Shown here one piece after another: positions 1 through 8,544 of a DNA stretch of 47,594 bases (positions are counted from its first letter, which is position 1; each line of letters begins with the position of its first letter). The stretch is from Dehalococcoidia bacterium (lineage in GTDB: Bacteria > Chloroflexota > Dehalococcoidia > DSTF01 > WHTK01), in NCBI GenBank assembly GCA_009377745.1, contig WHTK01000027.1, forward strand, positions 1 through 47,594, in the 5' to 3' direction. A model generated the notes under the pieces. The model did no database searches, was not told the DNA's origin, and worked only from the letters and a program-made list of their open reading frames with translations. Both the position numbers and the translations under genes were made by a program.

Positions 1-390
1 AACGGTCGTCTCGAAGACTTCGACGCCTCTCGATCTAAGGAGACGCTGAAGGAGCCGATCTTTGCGGTTTCCGAGGCCCCAGATCGTCTCGTCTGCCGGT
101 CCATCGTCGGGTTCTCCATACGGGAGCGTGATCCCGCGCGAGGCGAGAAAGCTGACTACCCCGTCAAGACGCGGCTTGCCGTCGACGTAGCGCCGATAGT
201 CAACCTCGATGTCGAACGGCAAGAACGAGTTGGCGGCAGCGGACCTGGATTTGAGGAGTGTGTCAAATGTCTGCTTCCAGGCTGCCGCATGAATGCTCGC
301 GGTGCGCGTCACCACGCCGTCCATGTCGAAGAGGACGGCGTCGAGCTTACGCGAGTCCAAAGGCGTCGTCGGGGCGCCCGCGTCAGGCAT
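1..390 (-). CDS. HAD hydrolase, beta-phosphoglucomutase family (partial, C-terminus outside window)
   Basis: The reading frame is open for 130 codons from ATG at 390 (minus strand) to the window edge, preceded by AAGGAGG. The N-terminus has the HAD nucleophile motif FDMDGVVT, followed by YVDGKPRLDGV and GLGNRKD, which are typical of beta-phosphoglucomutases that work with GH65 disaccharide phosphorylases. Such an enzyme converts beta-glucose-1-phosphate to glucose-6-phosphate in the cytoplasm. The GH65 gene at 9721 is the likely source of that substrate. In the usual FDxDGVxTDTA motif the second T-D is T-R here. A pair of DosR-type boxes lies 90 bp upstream. The family call is strong; substrate and partnership are inferred. 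Confidence 0.85.
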   Translation of the reverse strand, partial: MPDAGAPTTPLDSRKLDAVLFDMDGVVTRTASIHAAAWKQTFDTLLKSRSAAANSFLPFDIEVDYRRYVDGKPRLDGVVSFLASRGITLPYGEPDDGPADETIWGLGNRKDRLLQRLLRSRGVEVFETTV

Positions 391-479
391 CGATTCGCCT
401 CCTTGAGTTCTGGATGATAGCCAAGCGCATCGCACCCTTCTCTCATACATAACCTCGCCGATCCCGCCCGCACTTACTA

Positions 480-515
480 GGGCTGATCGGCGGCTCAAGG
501 GCGGCCGTCCGGCCC
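480..515 (-). promoter_or_regulatory. Tandem DosR-type boxes upstream of the HAD gene
   Basis: Two 14-bp boxes, GGGCTGATCGGCGG (480-493) and CGGCCGTCCGGCCC (502-515), start 22 bp apart. The inner box is 90 bp from the HAD start at 390. They share the 391-805 divergent intergenic region with the USP promoter boxes at 699-733; apart from these two box pairs I see no gene in it. Confidence 0.6.
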
Positions 516-698
516 TTCGCTGCCTACGGGGCCGGCGACATCGCAAACACACGATCGAACAAAGTAGTGTTCCGTGCTTTTGCTGGTCGTCTGGGAGCGC
601 GAGCTGCTTCTTGGGCTCTTTGCCGACGAAGCTCATCGATCAGATCGGCAAACTGCGTGCGATTTCTGAATCACCGAGAACGTGGCGCTCACCCACAA

Positions 699-733
699 CC
701 GACTTTCGGCCTTGAGCGACGGCCGGATGGCCC
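699..733 (+). promoter_or_regulatory. Tandem DosR-type boxes and promoter of the first USP gene
   Basis: Boxes CCGACTTTCGGCCT (699-712) and CGGCCGGATGGCCC (720-733) are 21 bp apart. A -10-like TAGAGT (757-762) follows the inner box by 23 bp, and the USP start codon is at 806. This places the inner box over the -35 position, as expected of an activator that contacts RNA polymerase. Confidence 0.65.
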
Positions 734-805
734 TATCAGGCAGGGATGAGCCCGTCTAGAGTCAAGCCGACAACTGATCGAAGCTAACTCATGGAGGAGT
801 TATAG

Positions 806-1753
806 ATGTCTGCAATGACTGCGCTCGTTCCCCTGGACGGCACTAAGCTCTCGGAGTCAGCCTTCGCTTTGCTGCCGCTAATTCGCAAGCTCGGATTCGA
901 CAAAGTGGTTCTGGTGGGCGTCTGGGAGGGCCTGTGGCAGGGTGATAACCTCGGACGCGCGGACGCGGAACTAAATGAGCTGGCAGAGAAGGGCCGCGCG
1001 TACCTCCAGGCATACCTGGAGGAGCAGGCAAGAGGAGTTCGGCCCCTTGGTCTTGAGGTGGATGTCGACGTTCGCGTTGGTCGAGCCGCCGAACAACTTC
1101 TCGAGGCGGCGAACCAGACCGATCTGATTCTCATTGCAACGCATGGACGCGACGGCATCGCGCGCTGGCGCTTGGGGAGCGTTGCCGACCAGGTCGTGCG
1201 TCACGCGAACTGCCCGACGCTGGTCATCGGCCCCAACGTCCAGATCGATCTGGCGCCGTACGCGGTCCAGCGCATCCTCGTGCCACTCGACGGTTCGGCC
1301 CTCGCTGAGGAGGCGCTGCCGGTCGCGACTTGGCTGGCTCAGACGACCGGTGCTGAGCTTGACCTCGTACGCGTCGTATCTCTGGTGATACCTGGCAACG
1401 GCATCTACGACGGTATGGGTTACTCGGTCGACCTCCTCACCGACATCGAGGATGCAGCCCGCGCATACCTCGCCGGGGTTGCGGAGAAGCTAAAAGACAA
1501 AGTGGTGACTGTGAGGACGGAGATGCTTCTCGGCGCGGCCGGCGACCAACTGCTGGCGCACATGAAGGACTCTCCCGCCCACCTTGCAGTGCTCGCGTCT
1601 CACGGGCGGTCTGGCGTGATCAGGGCCGCCCTCGGCAGCGTTGCTGACCGAATGCTGCATGGGCCGGCACCCGTGCTCGTTCTGAGGCCGGAGCAGGTCA
1701 AGAGCAAGATCATGGAGGCGGCGATGAGTGCCGACGAGGCGAGTCCAGCGTAG
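806..1753 (+). CDS. Tandem-domain universal stress protein
   Basis: 315 aa with two UspA-fold domains (about 1-145 and 152-300). Each carries the nucleotide-binding loop: ATHGRDGIARWRLGS near residue 111 and ASHGRSGVIRAALGS in the second domain, which fit the ATP-binding USP pattern G-x9-G-S. The ATG at 806 follows GGAGGAG. Two-domain ATP-binding USPs such as Rv2623, Rv1996 and Rv2005c are members of the M. tuberculosis DosR regulon and are linked to growth arrest. The gene opens a stress block followed at 57 bp by a second USP gene and then the kinase-regulator pair, recalling Rv3134c next to dosR-dosS. A box pair lies upstream. Confidence 0.93.
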   Translation: MSAMTALVPLDGTKLSESAFALLPLIRKLGFDKVVLVGVWEGLWQGDNLGRADAELNELAEKGRAYLQAYLEEQARGVRPLGLEVDVDVRVGRAAEQLLEAANQTDLILIATHGRDGIARWRLGSVADQVVRHANCPTLVIGPNVQIDLAPYAVQRILVPLDGSALAEEALPVATWLAQTTGAELDLVRVVSLVIPGNGIYDGMGYSVDLLTDIEDAARAYLAGVAEKLKDKVVTVRTEMLLGAAGDQLLAHMKDSPAHLAVLASHGRSGVIRAALGSVADRMLHGPAPVLVLRPEQVKSKIMEAAMSADEASPA

Positions 1754-1810
1754 CTGGTTCATGGACGGAGAATCCTTAGAAACTCCAAGGACTCGTAAAG
1801 GAGGGGCGCG

Positions 1811-2398
1811 ATGATCTCGGTTCTCGTGACGGTTGACGGCTCGCCAGAGTCGCTGGCGGTGATTCCGGCTCTAGAGAAGTTGGCTTCAGATCTGGAGGCG
1901 CGTGTACAGCTCCTGACCGTGGTCGAACGCCCGCGAGGAACCATTAGGCGTCCAATCGCTCTGCCGCGGAGCACTGTGGCGGGCGGCTATCCTGGGGGGA
2001 CGCCCATCGTTCAAGAACCAGAGCAGCCGCAGTGGGCAGAGACCGGGGAGCAGGCCATGACCCGCGCAATAGCTGAGGGTAGAGATTTCCTTCGGGCTGC
2101 GGCCCAGCCCCTGGAGGCACGCGGATTCGATGTTCAGGCCGACGTGGTCGTAGACGGGAACGTCTCGAAGGCCATTATCAATTACGCGCGTAGGAACAAG
2201 TTCGACTTGATCGCGATGGCGACGCACGGACGAGGCGGCCTAAGCGACCTGGTACAAGGGAGCGTCGGCTCGGCAGTCGTCCGGTCGGGCGTCGCGCCCG
2301 TCCTGCTGACGCGTCCGTCTAAATCGCAAGTAAGGACGTATCGAGCCTCGATCGCTAGGGCCGGTCGCGGAGGTGCGCTGCAGCTGCCGGCAACCTGA
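1811..2398 (+). CDS. Single-domain universal stress protein
   Basis: 195 aa, one UspA domain with THGRGGLSDLVQGS as the nucleotide loop. It has an unusual insert (about residues 38-85) rich in Pro, Gly and Arg and a basic C-terminal tail after the core. The start ATG at 1811 follows AAAGGAGGGG. No box was found in the 57-bp gap to the preceding USP gene, so the two are probably co-transcribed. Its function, as for most USPs, is regulatory binding of ATP or another ligand during stress; a specific partner cannot be read from the sequence. Confidence 0.92.
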   Translation: MISVLVTVDGSPESLAVIPALEKLASDLEARVQLLTVVERPRGTIRRPIALPRSTVAGGYPGGTPIVQEPEQPQWAETGEQAMTRAIAEGRDFLRAAAQPLEARGFDVQADVVVDGNVSKAIINYARRNKFDLIAMATHGRGGLSDLVQGSVGSAVVRSGVAPVLLTRPSKSQVRTYRASIARAGRGGALQLPAT

Positions 2399-2493
2399 CC
2401 TTCGGTTCAATGCGATGCATCCGCCATCATCGGGCTTACCGCGTGACGGCGTGAGATCCTGCCTGCCTCCGCCAAAATCGCTGTCTGAATATA

Positions 2494-2507
2494 GGGCCGA
2501 TCGGCCC
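2494..2507 (+). promoter_or_regulatory. Perfect DosR-type palindrome upstream of kinase-regulator operon
   Basis: GGGCCGATCGGCCC is a perfect 14-bp palindrome. It ends 60 bp before the kinase start and 22 bp before a -10-like TATAGC (2530-2535). It is the only site in the window without a clear partner 22 bp away. Its position implies autoregulation of the two-component system. Confidence 0.7.
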
Positions 2508-2567
2508 CTGATCCATGCCCTCTAGCATCTATAGCCAAGATGGCGCGGGGAGGAGCGTAGAGCAAAG

Positions 2568-3965
2568 ATGCGTTCAACAGACGAAGGCGAAGGTCGGCGG
2601 ATCATCCGTCGGATGCGGTGGCTGGCCGTTTTGTTGCCGGTGACCTTCCTGTGTCTTCTTCTCCTGTTCACTGTCGAGGTCCTGGCGCACGACCTGCCCG
2701 GCCTAGCGGCTGTCATCATTGCCTGCGGCATCGGCGCGGCAGGCGTAGTCTTCTTCTCGCGGGCAGTGTTTGCGGTCATCGAGCACATGCAAGAGCGGCT
2801 GGCCGAACAGAACAGCGACCTGAGACAGCGGACGGATCAGCTCAGAGCCGTCCACGAGGCGGGGCTTCAGGTTACGGCCGACCTCGCGCTTGGATCCGTC
2901 CTCCAAAGCGTCGTTGACTCCAGTCGGACGCTGGTCGGCGCGCGTTTCGCTGCTCTAGCCGTTGTCCACGATGGCGCTATCCAAGAGTTCATAACGTCGG
3001 GCTTGAGCTCGGGAGAACGAGCGGCTATCGGCGACCCGCCACAGGGACGCGGCCTGCTCGGTCACGTGCTGAGGACGGGTCAGTCCTATCGCAGCTCGGA
3101 CGTTGCAAATGATCCTCACGCTGCCGGTTTTCCTGCTAACCACCCAGCGATGAAGACGTTCCTGGGCATCCCTGTCATCTCGCGCGGGCTCGTCATCGGC
3201 GACCTCTACCTCACGGACAAGGAACACGGCGAGTTCACGGACGAGGATGAGGAGATACTGACGATACTAGCAATCCAGGCAGCCATCGCGATCGCCAACG
3301 CTCGGCTCTATGAGAGCCTGGAAGAAACGGCCGTTCTTAAAGAGCGCGAGCGCATTGCCACTGACTTGCATGACAGCGCGGTCCAGTCCCTGTACGGCGT
3401 CGGCCTGCAGCTGGAAAGCTGCCTCGAGGAGCTTGGCGGCGAAACACCAGCTGTGAGGCAACAAATCCAGGGTGTCATTGTGGAGTTGAACCGGGTGGTG
3501 CGCAGGATCAGGAGTTACATCTTCGACCTCCGTCCCGACGAGCTAGAAGGCAAGGAACTGGACGAGTGCCTGACCGATCTCCTCAGTGAGCTCTCAGCCA
3601 CCGGTATCGTAAGCACGGATCTGACCGTCATCGACGAGGTCGGGCGTAATCCGTGCCGATCCCTCTCTCGTGAGCAGGCCGAGCAGCTTTTCCACATCGC
3701 TCGCGAGGCGACGGCGAACATCTTCAAGCACGCGCGAGCGAGCCACGTTCGGGTGGAAGTCTCAGTTACAGCTGGAGAGTTCAGGCTGCTCATAAGCGAT
3801 GATGGCCTGGGCATAGGACAACCCCAGAGCGCCGCTGGCAGGGGCCTGCGCGAGATGTACGAGAGAGCGCTGGCCTTGGGCGCTAAGTTGGCGGTAGCGT
3901 CGCGTGACGGCGGTGGTACGATCATCACGGTCATAATGCCGCCAGGAATGGAGACCAAGACATGA
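2568..3965 (+). CDS. DosS-like membrane-anchored GAF histidine kinase
   Basis: 465 aa. Two membrane segments (about 19-38 and 45-66) lead into a coiled linker (72-100), one GAF domain (100-250), a HisKA_3 dimerisation helix with phospho-acceptor His268 in ERIATDLHDS, and a C-terminal HATPase domain (ISDDGLGIG). In the GAF domain the stretch GFPANHPAMKTFLG aligns with the GFPxHHPPMxTFLG segment of mycobacterial DosS. His192 and Tyr214 fall at the positions I recall as the DosS heme ligand (His149) and distal Tyr (171), with identical spacing. Oxygen or redox sensing by heme is therefore plausible but unproven, since similar GAF segments occur in proteins not known to bind heme. Unlike DosS it has a single GAF domain and is membrane-anchored. 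The stop overlaps the next start (ATGA). Confidence 0.88.
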   Translation: MRSTDEGEGRRIIRRMRWLAVLLPVTFLCLLLLFTVEVLAHDLPGLAAVIIACGIGAAGVVFFSRAVFAVIEHMQERLAEQNSDLRQRTDQLRAVHEAGLQVTADLALGSVLQSVVDSSRTLVGARFAALAVVHDGAIQEFITSGLSSGERAAIGDPPQGRGLLGHVLRTGQSYRSSDVANDPHAAGFPANHPAMKTFLGIPVISRGLVIGDLYLTDKEHGEFTDEDEEILTILAIQAAIAIANARLYESLEETAVLKERERIATDLHDSAVQSLYGVGLQLESCLEELGGETPAVRQQIQGVIVELNRVVRRIRSYIFDLRPDELEGKELDECLTDLLSELSATGIVSTDLTVIDEVGRNPCRSLSREQAEQLFHIAREATANIFKHARASHVRVEVSVTAGEFRLLISDDGLGIGQPQSAAGRGLREMYERALALGAKLAVASRDGGGTIITVIMPPGMETKT

Positions 3966-4615
3966 CGGATGACAGGCTGCGCGTGATGGTCGTGGACGAC
4001 CACGAGGTCGTGCGTCAGGGGATTCGCGCCCTCTTGAATCGCCGCCCGGGTTGGTCGGTAGTGGCCGAGGCGGGCACGGTGGCCCAAGCGGTGGAGCTTG
4101 CCCTGCGCGAGAAGCCAGACGTGATTGTCATGGATCTGCGACTGCCCGACGGAAGCGGCGTCGAGGCTTGCCGCGAGATCCGCGCCGAGCTTCCCGAAAC
4201 CAAGATCCTCATGCTCACTTCCTACGCGGATGACGAGGCCGTCATGAGCTCGGTCCTCGCGGGCGCCTCTGCCTACCTGTTGAAGCAGACCCACGGCGAG
4301 CAGCTTGTCGCGGCCGTCGAATCGGTGGCGAGGGGCGAGACAATGCTCGACGCCAAGGTGACGACGCGGGTGTTGGACCAGCTTCGCGGGATCGCCGGCG
4401 GCGATAACAAGGAAGCCCACATCACCGAAACCGAGCACAAGATCCTCTTGCTCATCGCTGAGGGCAAGACCAACCGCGAGATCGGGGCGGAACTCTACTT
4501 CAGCGACAAGACGGTCAAGAATTACGTCTCCAACATCCTCAGCAAGCTCAACATGCGCCGCCGCACCGAAGCCGCCGCCTACATCGCCAGACGAACTCCT
4601 GAAACGCCCCACTGA
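3962..4615 (+). CDS. DosR-like response regulator, NarL/FixJ family
   Basis: 217 aa. Receiver domain with acidic pair Asp12-Asp13, phospho-acceptor Asp58 in VMDLRLPDGSG and conserved switch region LTSYADDEA, followed by a LuxR-type HTH. The recognition helix region reads KTVKNYVSNIL, matching DosR KTVKNYVS, where Lys and Asn contact the GGGAC half-site. The linker LDAKVTTRVLDQLRG also resembles DosR. Translation is coupled to the kinase by a 4-nt overlap. It is the best candidate for binding the 14-bp boxes found throughout the window, including the one in front of its own operon. Orthology to dosR is inferred from motif similarity, so no symbol is assigned. Confidence 0.92.
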   Translation: MTDDRLRVMVVDDHEVVRQGIRALLNRRPGWSVVAEAGTVAQAVELALREKPDVIVMDLRLPDGSGVEACREIRAELPETKILMLTSYADDEAVMSSVLAGASAYLLKQTHGEQLVAAVESVARGETMLDAKVTTRVLDQLRGIAGGDNKEAHITETEHKILLLIAEGKTNREIGAELYFSDKTVKNYVSNILSKLNMRRRTEAAAYIARRTPETPH

Positions 4616-4724
4616 TTCCGGGCACACCGCGAGCACCTAGTGCCGGCTGAAATCCGCGCCCGACAGAAAAAATCCCAGGCCAGCACTCCTTCTTAGCACC
4701 TAGGCTGCCCTCTCACCCGAGAGG

Positions 4725-4760
4725 GACCCGTATGGCCCTGGGTCTCTGTCCCTTTGGCCC
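4725..4760 (+). promoter_or_regulatory. Tandem DosR-type boxes upstream of the GroEL-like gene
   Basis: Boxes GACCCGTATGGCCC (4725-4738, preceded by GG so that it also reads GGGACCCGTATGGCCC) and TGTCCCTTTGGCCC (4747-4760) are 22 bp apart. A -10-like TAGTCT (4783-4788) follows at 22 bp. The GroEL start is at 4880. Confidence 0.6.
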
Positions 4761-4879
4761 TAGCCTCTCTGAGTCGCCGGCGTAGTCTGGAATCAGAGCC
4801 CTTTGGAGGGCACACGCCTGACTCCACTCGAGTGGAGCGCGTCGTGTCCCGCTGGCCATGGGATTAGACGGAGGCAGCC

Positions 4880-6499
4880 TTGCCGTACTCACATCTTCTC
4901 TTTCGAGATCAGGCACGCCAGCGCATCCTGGCGGGAGCGACTGCCTTGGCAGACGCCGTACGCGTGACTCTCGGGCCCAAGTCGAAGAGCGTCATCATCC
5001 AGCAATCCTGGGGCACGCCGCTGATCTGCAACGACGGCGTCACCATCGCCAAGCGTATAAAGATGAAAGACCCGGACGAGGACCTGGGGGCGCAGCTCTT
5101 GCGCCAGGCAGCGGAGCGCACCGGCGATGTCGTTGGCGATGGCACCACGACATCAACGCTTCTGGCTCACGCCATGTACGCTGAGGGACTCCGCAACGTG
5201 GTTGCCGGTGCCAGCGCGATCGATCTGAAGCATGGGCTGGACCGCGGCATGGAGGCCGCGTCAGCGGCAATTCGCGAGATGTCGCGCCCAATAACGAGCC
5301 GCACGGAGAAGGCCCAGGTTGCCACGGTTTCCGCCCACAACGACCCGGAGATCGGCGAACTGGTCGCCGACGCGGTGGAACGTGTGGGTGTAGAGGGAGT
5401 GGTCTCCGTCGAGGAAGCCAAGGGCATCGAGACCACCCTCGACGTAGTTGAGGGTATGCAGTTCGACCGCGGCTACCTCTCACCGTACTTCGTCACGGAT
5501 GCCGAGAAGATGCAGGCCGTGCTCGAGTCGCCGCTGATCCTTGTCCACGAAAAGCGGATCGGGGCGATCAAGGACATCGTGCCCCTCCTAGAGCAGATCA
5601 TTCAGCAGGGCCGTCCGCTGCTGGTGATAGCCGAAGAGGTTGAGGGAGAAGCCCTCGCCACGATGGTACTGAACAAGCTCCGCGGCGCCTTCCTCTGTGT
5701 CGCGGTCAAGGCGCCCGGCTTCGGGGACAGGCGCCAGGAACTCTTGCAGGACATCGCCCTCGTCAGCGGCGCCCAACTCATTTCCGAGCAGCTGGGTAAG
5801 ACGCTCGCAGGGGTGGCTATCGAGGACCTCGGCAGCGCCCAGCGCGTCATCGTCGACAAGGACACAACGACGATCGTGGGTGGAGCCGGCAAGCCGGAGG
5901 AGATAAAAGCCCGCTGCGCTGAGCTGCGAAGAAGGATCACTGAGACGACGTCTGACTACGACAAAGAGAAGCTGCAGGAGCGACTGGCCAAGCTGGCCGG
6001 AGGCGTAGCGCTCATCCGTGTGGGCGCACCTTCGGAGGCGGAGCTGAAGTCGCGCAAGGAGGGCTTCGACGACGCCATCAGCGCGACCCAGGCCGCGGTG
6101 GCCGAGGGAATCGTGCCCGGCGGCGGCGTAGCGTACCTGCGCGCGGCGGCAGCCGTCGAGCGGCTCGTGGGAGAGTCTGAAGGAGACGAACGGACGGGCT
6201 TGCGTATCGTCGCCCGCGCGCTCGAGACGCCGGCTCGCCAGATCGCGGAGAACTCTGGCGCCGACGCCGGAGTGGTCATCGACCACATTCGCGGCGCCAC
6301 CGGCGGTTACGGGTTCGACGCTGCGCGCGGCACGTACGGAGACCTAATCGAGGCCGGGATCATGGACCCCACCAAGGTGGTGCGGGTTGCCTTGCAGAAC
6401 GCGGTCTCGGTTGCAGGCACGCTCCTCCTTGCCGAGGCAACGCTGACTGATAGAAAGGACGAGAAGGAAGAGGAAGCTCCCCACAAGGAGTTTGCGTGA
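4880..6499 (+). CDS. GroEL-like chaperonin (TTG start, atypical C-terminus)
   Basis: 539 aa. Group I chaperonin with VTLGPK, NDGVTIAK, GDGTTTSTLL (ATP site) and a full apical-equatorial fold. The start is TTG at 4880 behind GGAGG; the nearby ATG at 4858 is out of frame. The protein departs from housekeeping GroEL in several places: LGPKSKSVIIQQSW instead of LGPKGRNVVL, and a highly charged tail ending EEEAPHKEFA with no GGM repeat. There is no groES next to it, so it is likely an accessory, stress-induced paralogue. It is followed by an SDR gene with a GTGA overlap. Confidence 0.93.
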   Translation: MPYSHLLFRDQARQRILAGATALADAVRVTLGPKSKSVIIQQSWGTPLICNDGVTIAKRIKMKDPDEDLGAQLLRQAAERTGDVVGDGTTTSTLLAHAMYAEGLRNVVAGASAIDLKHGLDRGMEAASAAIREMSRPITSRTEKAQVATVSAHNDPEIGELVADAVERVGVEGVVSVEEAKGIETTLDVVEGMQFDRGYLSPYFVTDAEKMQAVLESPLILVHEKRIGAIKDIVPLLEQIIQQGRPLLVIAEEVEGEALATMVLNKLRGAFLCVAVKAPGFGDRRQELLQDIALVSGAQLISEQLGKTLAGVAIEDLGSAQRVIVDKDTTTIVGGAGKPEEIKARCAELRRRITETTSDYDKEKLQERLAKLAGGVALIRVGAPSEAELKSRKEGFDDAISATQAAVAEGIVPGGGVAYLRAAAAVERLVGESEGDERTGLRIVARALETPARQIAENSGADAGVVIDHIRGATGGYGFDAARGTYGDLIEAGIMDPTKVVRVALQNAVSVAGTLLLAEATLTDRKDEKEEEAPHKEFA

Positions 6500-7323
6500 G
6501 CCAACGTTCCTGCCTTCGCAGCTTCATTTCGGACAGAGTAGGTCTAGATATGGCAAAGATACCCCTGGTTGACATTCTGCGACTCGACGGAAAGACGGCG
6601 CTCGTAACCGGCGGAGCAAAAGGGATCGGGCGTGGTATCGCCGAGCGCCTGGTTGAGGCAGGTGCAAGCGTCGTCATCTCTGATATCGACGCTGAAGCCG
6701 GCACGAGGGTGAGCCGTGAGCTGGGCTGCGACTTCGTCAAGGCCGACATGGCGTCCGAAGAGGACGTGCGAAATCTGGTCGCCACTGCCGTCGAAAAGCA
6801 CGGGACGGTAGAGATTCTCATAAACAACGCTGGCATCTACCCATTCCGGCCCGCGCTCGACATGACAGCCGAGGAGTGGGACCGCGTTCAGGCCATTAAC
6901 CTCCGCGGCCTCTTCCTCCTTAGCCGGGAGTTCGCGAAGGCCGTACGCCAGAGCGGTAGTGGCGGAGCGATCGTCAACATCGGCTCGATCGACTCGTTTC
7001 ATCCCTCCAGCGTCGGCCTGGCGGCTTACGACGCCTCGAAGGGCGGCGTGCTCATGTTCACGCGCAACTTTGCGCTGGAGGTCGCTCCTCTGGGCATTAG
7101 GGTCAACATGATTGCACCGGGCGGCGTCGCTACAGAAGGTGTCACGGCCGCACAGGGGAATATCCCGGAGGAGGTCACGCGTGAGTTTCTGGCGCGTGTC
7201 CCCCTCGGCCGTTGGGGCGAGCCGGACGATATCGCGACGATGGCGCTGGTTCTCGTCACGCCACTCAGCGCCTACGTCACTGGTGCCTCCTTCATCGTAG
7301 ATGGAGGAAGGCTGCTTACCTGA
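6496..7323 (+). CDS. SDR-family NAD(P)-dependent oxidoreductase
   Basis: 275 aa from GTG 6496, which overlaps the chaperonin stop as GTGA and has AAGGAG five bases upstream. An ATG at 6550 is the alternative start. Classical SDR features are present: TGGAKGIG cofactor loop (residues 38-45), NNAG, catalytic YDASK, and C-terminal GASFIVDGG. The enzyme class is dehydrogenase/reductase of an alcohol or keto group; the substrate cannot be assigned. Coupling to the GroEL-like gene puts it in the same box-controlled unit. Confidence 0.9.
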   Translation: MSQRSCLRSFISDRVGLDMAKIPLVDILRLDGKTALVTGGAKGIGRGIAERLVEAGASVVISDIDAEAGTRVSRELGCDFVKADMASEEDVRNLVATAVEKHGTVEILINNAGIYPFRPALDMTAEEWDRVQAINLRGLFLLSREFAKAVRQSGSGGAIVNIGSIDSFHPSSVGLAAYDASKGGVLMFTRNFALEVAPLGIRVNMIAPGGVATEGVTAAQGNIPEEVTREFLARVPLGRWGEPDDIATMALVLVTPLSAYVTGASFIVDGGRLLT

Positions 7324-7355
7324 TGGGCTTCGGCTTCGCTTACGACTCGCATCAG

Positions 7356-7371
7356 CCGGTCTTCAGACCGG
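7356..7371 (+). other. Short stem-loop between SDR and DJ-1 genes
   Basis: CCGGTC (7356-7361) and GACCGG (7366-7371) form a perfect 6-bp stem with a 4-nt loop. There is no T-run, so it may be an attenuator or RNA-stability element. It could also be a variant binding palindrome. Confidence 0.3.
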
Positions 7372-7394
7372 AGTTCAGAAAGGGGCATATTTAA

Positions 7395-7934
7395 ATGGAA
7401 GGACCACTCTCAGGCCGCAAAGTCCTCGTCTTGGCCGAAGACCTCTACGAAGAGCTCGAGCTCTGGTACCCGGCATTTCGTCTCCAGGAGGAGGGCGCGG
7501 AAGTGATCGTCGCCGGTCCCGAAGCTAAAGAGTACAAAGGAAAGCATGGCTACCCAGCCCGTGCCGAGGCGGATGTCCGCAAGCTCTCCGCCGAGGACTT
7601 CGACGCCGTCATTATCCCCGGGGGTTATGCACCCGACCATCTGCGTCGCCATGAGGCCGTCCTCTCGCTGGTGCGAGACGCGTTTCACAGAGGTAGTGTG
7701 GTCGCCGCCATTTGTCACGGACCCTGGGTGGCAATTTCTGCCGGCATCGTGAAGGGAAAGCGCGCCACCTGCTACTACTCGATCCGCGATGACCTGACGA
7801 ATGCCGGCGCCGAGTACGTCGATGCGGAAGTCGTCCATGACGGCAACCTGATCACCTCGCGCCAGCCCGCCGATCTGCCCGAGTTCTGCAAGGAGGTCAT
7901 TGCGGCGCTCCTCAGGGTGCCGTCGCGCGTCTAA
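7395..7934 (+). CDS. DJ-1/PfpI family protein
   Basis: 179 aa. Class I glutamine amidotransferase-like fold with nucleophile elbow AAICHGPW (Cys107, followed by His108) and PGGYAPDHLR, typical of PfpI/YhbO-type proteins. Members have been described as proteases, deglycases or glyoxalases that help with carbonyl and oxidative stress. It lies 71 bp after the SDR gene with no box of its own, so it probably belongs to the chaperonin transcript. The exact activity is not decided by sequence. Confidence 0.9.
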   Translation: MEGPLSGRKVLVLAEDLYEELELWYPAFRLQEEGAEVIVAGPEAKEYKGKHGYPARAEADVRKLSAEDFDAVIIPGGYAPDHLRRHEAVLSLVRDAFHRGSVVAAICHGPWVAISAGIVKGKRATCYYSIRDDLTNAGAEYVDAEVVHDGNLITSRQPADLPEFCKEVIAALLRVPSRV

Positions 7935-7971
7935 CGCTCCAGTCGAGCAGTCGGCCACTCGCAGACGCTTG

Positions 7972-8008
7972 GGACCATTCGGCACAAAACCCTTACACCA
8001 TTCGGCAC
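7972..8008 (+). promoter_or_regulatory. Tandem DosR-type boxes and promoter of hsp20
   Basis: Boxes GGACCATTCGGCAC (7972-7985) and ACACCATTCGGCAC (7995-8008) share the exact 11-mer CCATTCGGCAC at a 23-bp interval. A -10-like TAACGT (8032-8037) follows by 23 bp. The hsp20 start is at 8076. Confidence 0.65.
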
Positions 8009-8075
8009 TGCGCCCGGCCGGCGATGCCCTGTAACGTCAGAAACGTAGCAAGCAAGAACCTAATAGGAGGAAGTC

Positions 8076-8537
8076 ATGGCTGAGCAACAAGAACAACGAG
8101 TCGCGATCAGAAGGCCCTTTGCACCGTTCAGGGACATTCGGGAGGAGATGGACCGGCTTTGGGAGGGCTTCCCAAGGTTCCCGCACATACGGCCTCTCAT
8201 GGCCGAGCCGGCCTGGCCGGCCCTCGATGTCTTCGAGAAGAACGGCTCGCTCGTCGTCAAGGCAGACGTGCCGGGTATGACCGCCAAGGACATCGAGGTC
8301 AGCTTGACAGAGGACGGCGTCACTGTCTCGGGCCAGCGCAGCGAGGAGAAGGAAGTCAAGGAGAAGGACTACTACCGCTGCGAGCGTAGCTACGGCAGCT
8401 TCATGCGGCAGGTTCCGCTTCCGGTTGGCGCTGACCGCGACAAGGCGCAGGCCAACTTCAAGGACGGGGTCCTGGAGATCAGCTTCCCGCTCAAGGAAGA
8501 GGCCAAGCAAAAGAAAATCGAGGTAAAGGCCACCTAG
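8076..8537 (+). CDS. Hsp20/alpha-crystallin small heat-shock protein
   Basis: 153 aa. A short N-terminal arm (RDIREEMDRLWEGF) is followed by an alpha-crystallin domain (about 46-145), with FKDGVLEISFPLKEE near the C-terminus and a final basic stretch. ATP-independent holdase that prevents aggregation. The start follows TAGGAGGAAG. It corresponds functionally to HspX (Acr), the best-known DosR target in M. tuberculosis, and has a box pair at the expected distance. The terminal IxI-type motif is weak (KIEV). Confidence 0.95.
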   Translation: MAEQQEQRVAIRRPFAPFRDIREEMDRLWEGFPRFPHIRPLMAEPAWPALDVFEKNGSLVVKADVPGMTAKDIEVSLTEDGVTVSGQRSEEKEVKEKDYYRCERSYGSFMRQVPLPVGADRDKAQANFKDGVLEISFPLKEEAKQKKIEVKAT

Positions 8538-8544
8538 GTTCCAG

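Noticed and set aside
3515..4636. Long open frame (373 codons) on the minus strand opposite the kinase and regulator genes
   Set aside because: It is a high-GC shadow of two clearly conserved genes, has no recognisable domain and would need complete overlap with both.
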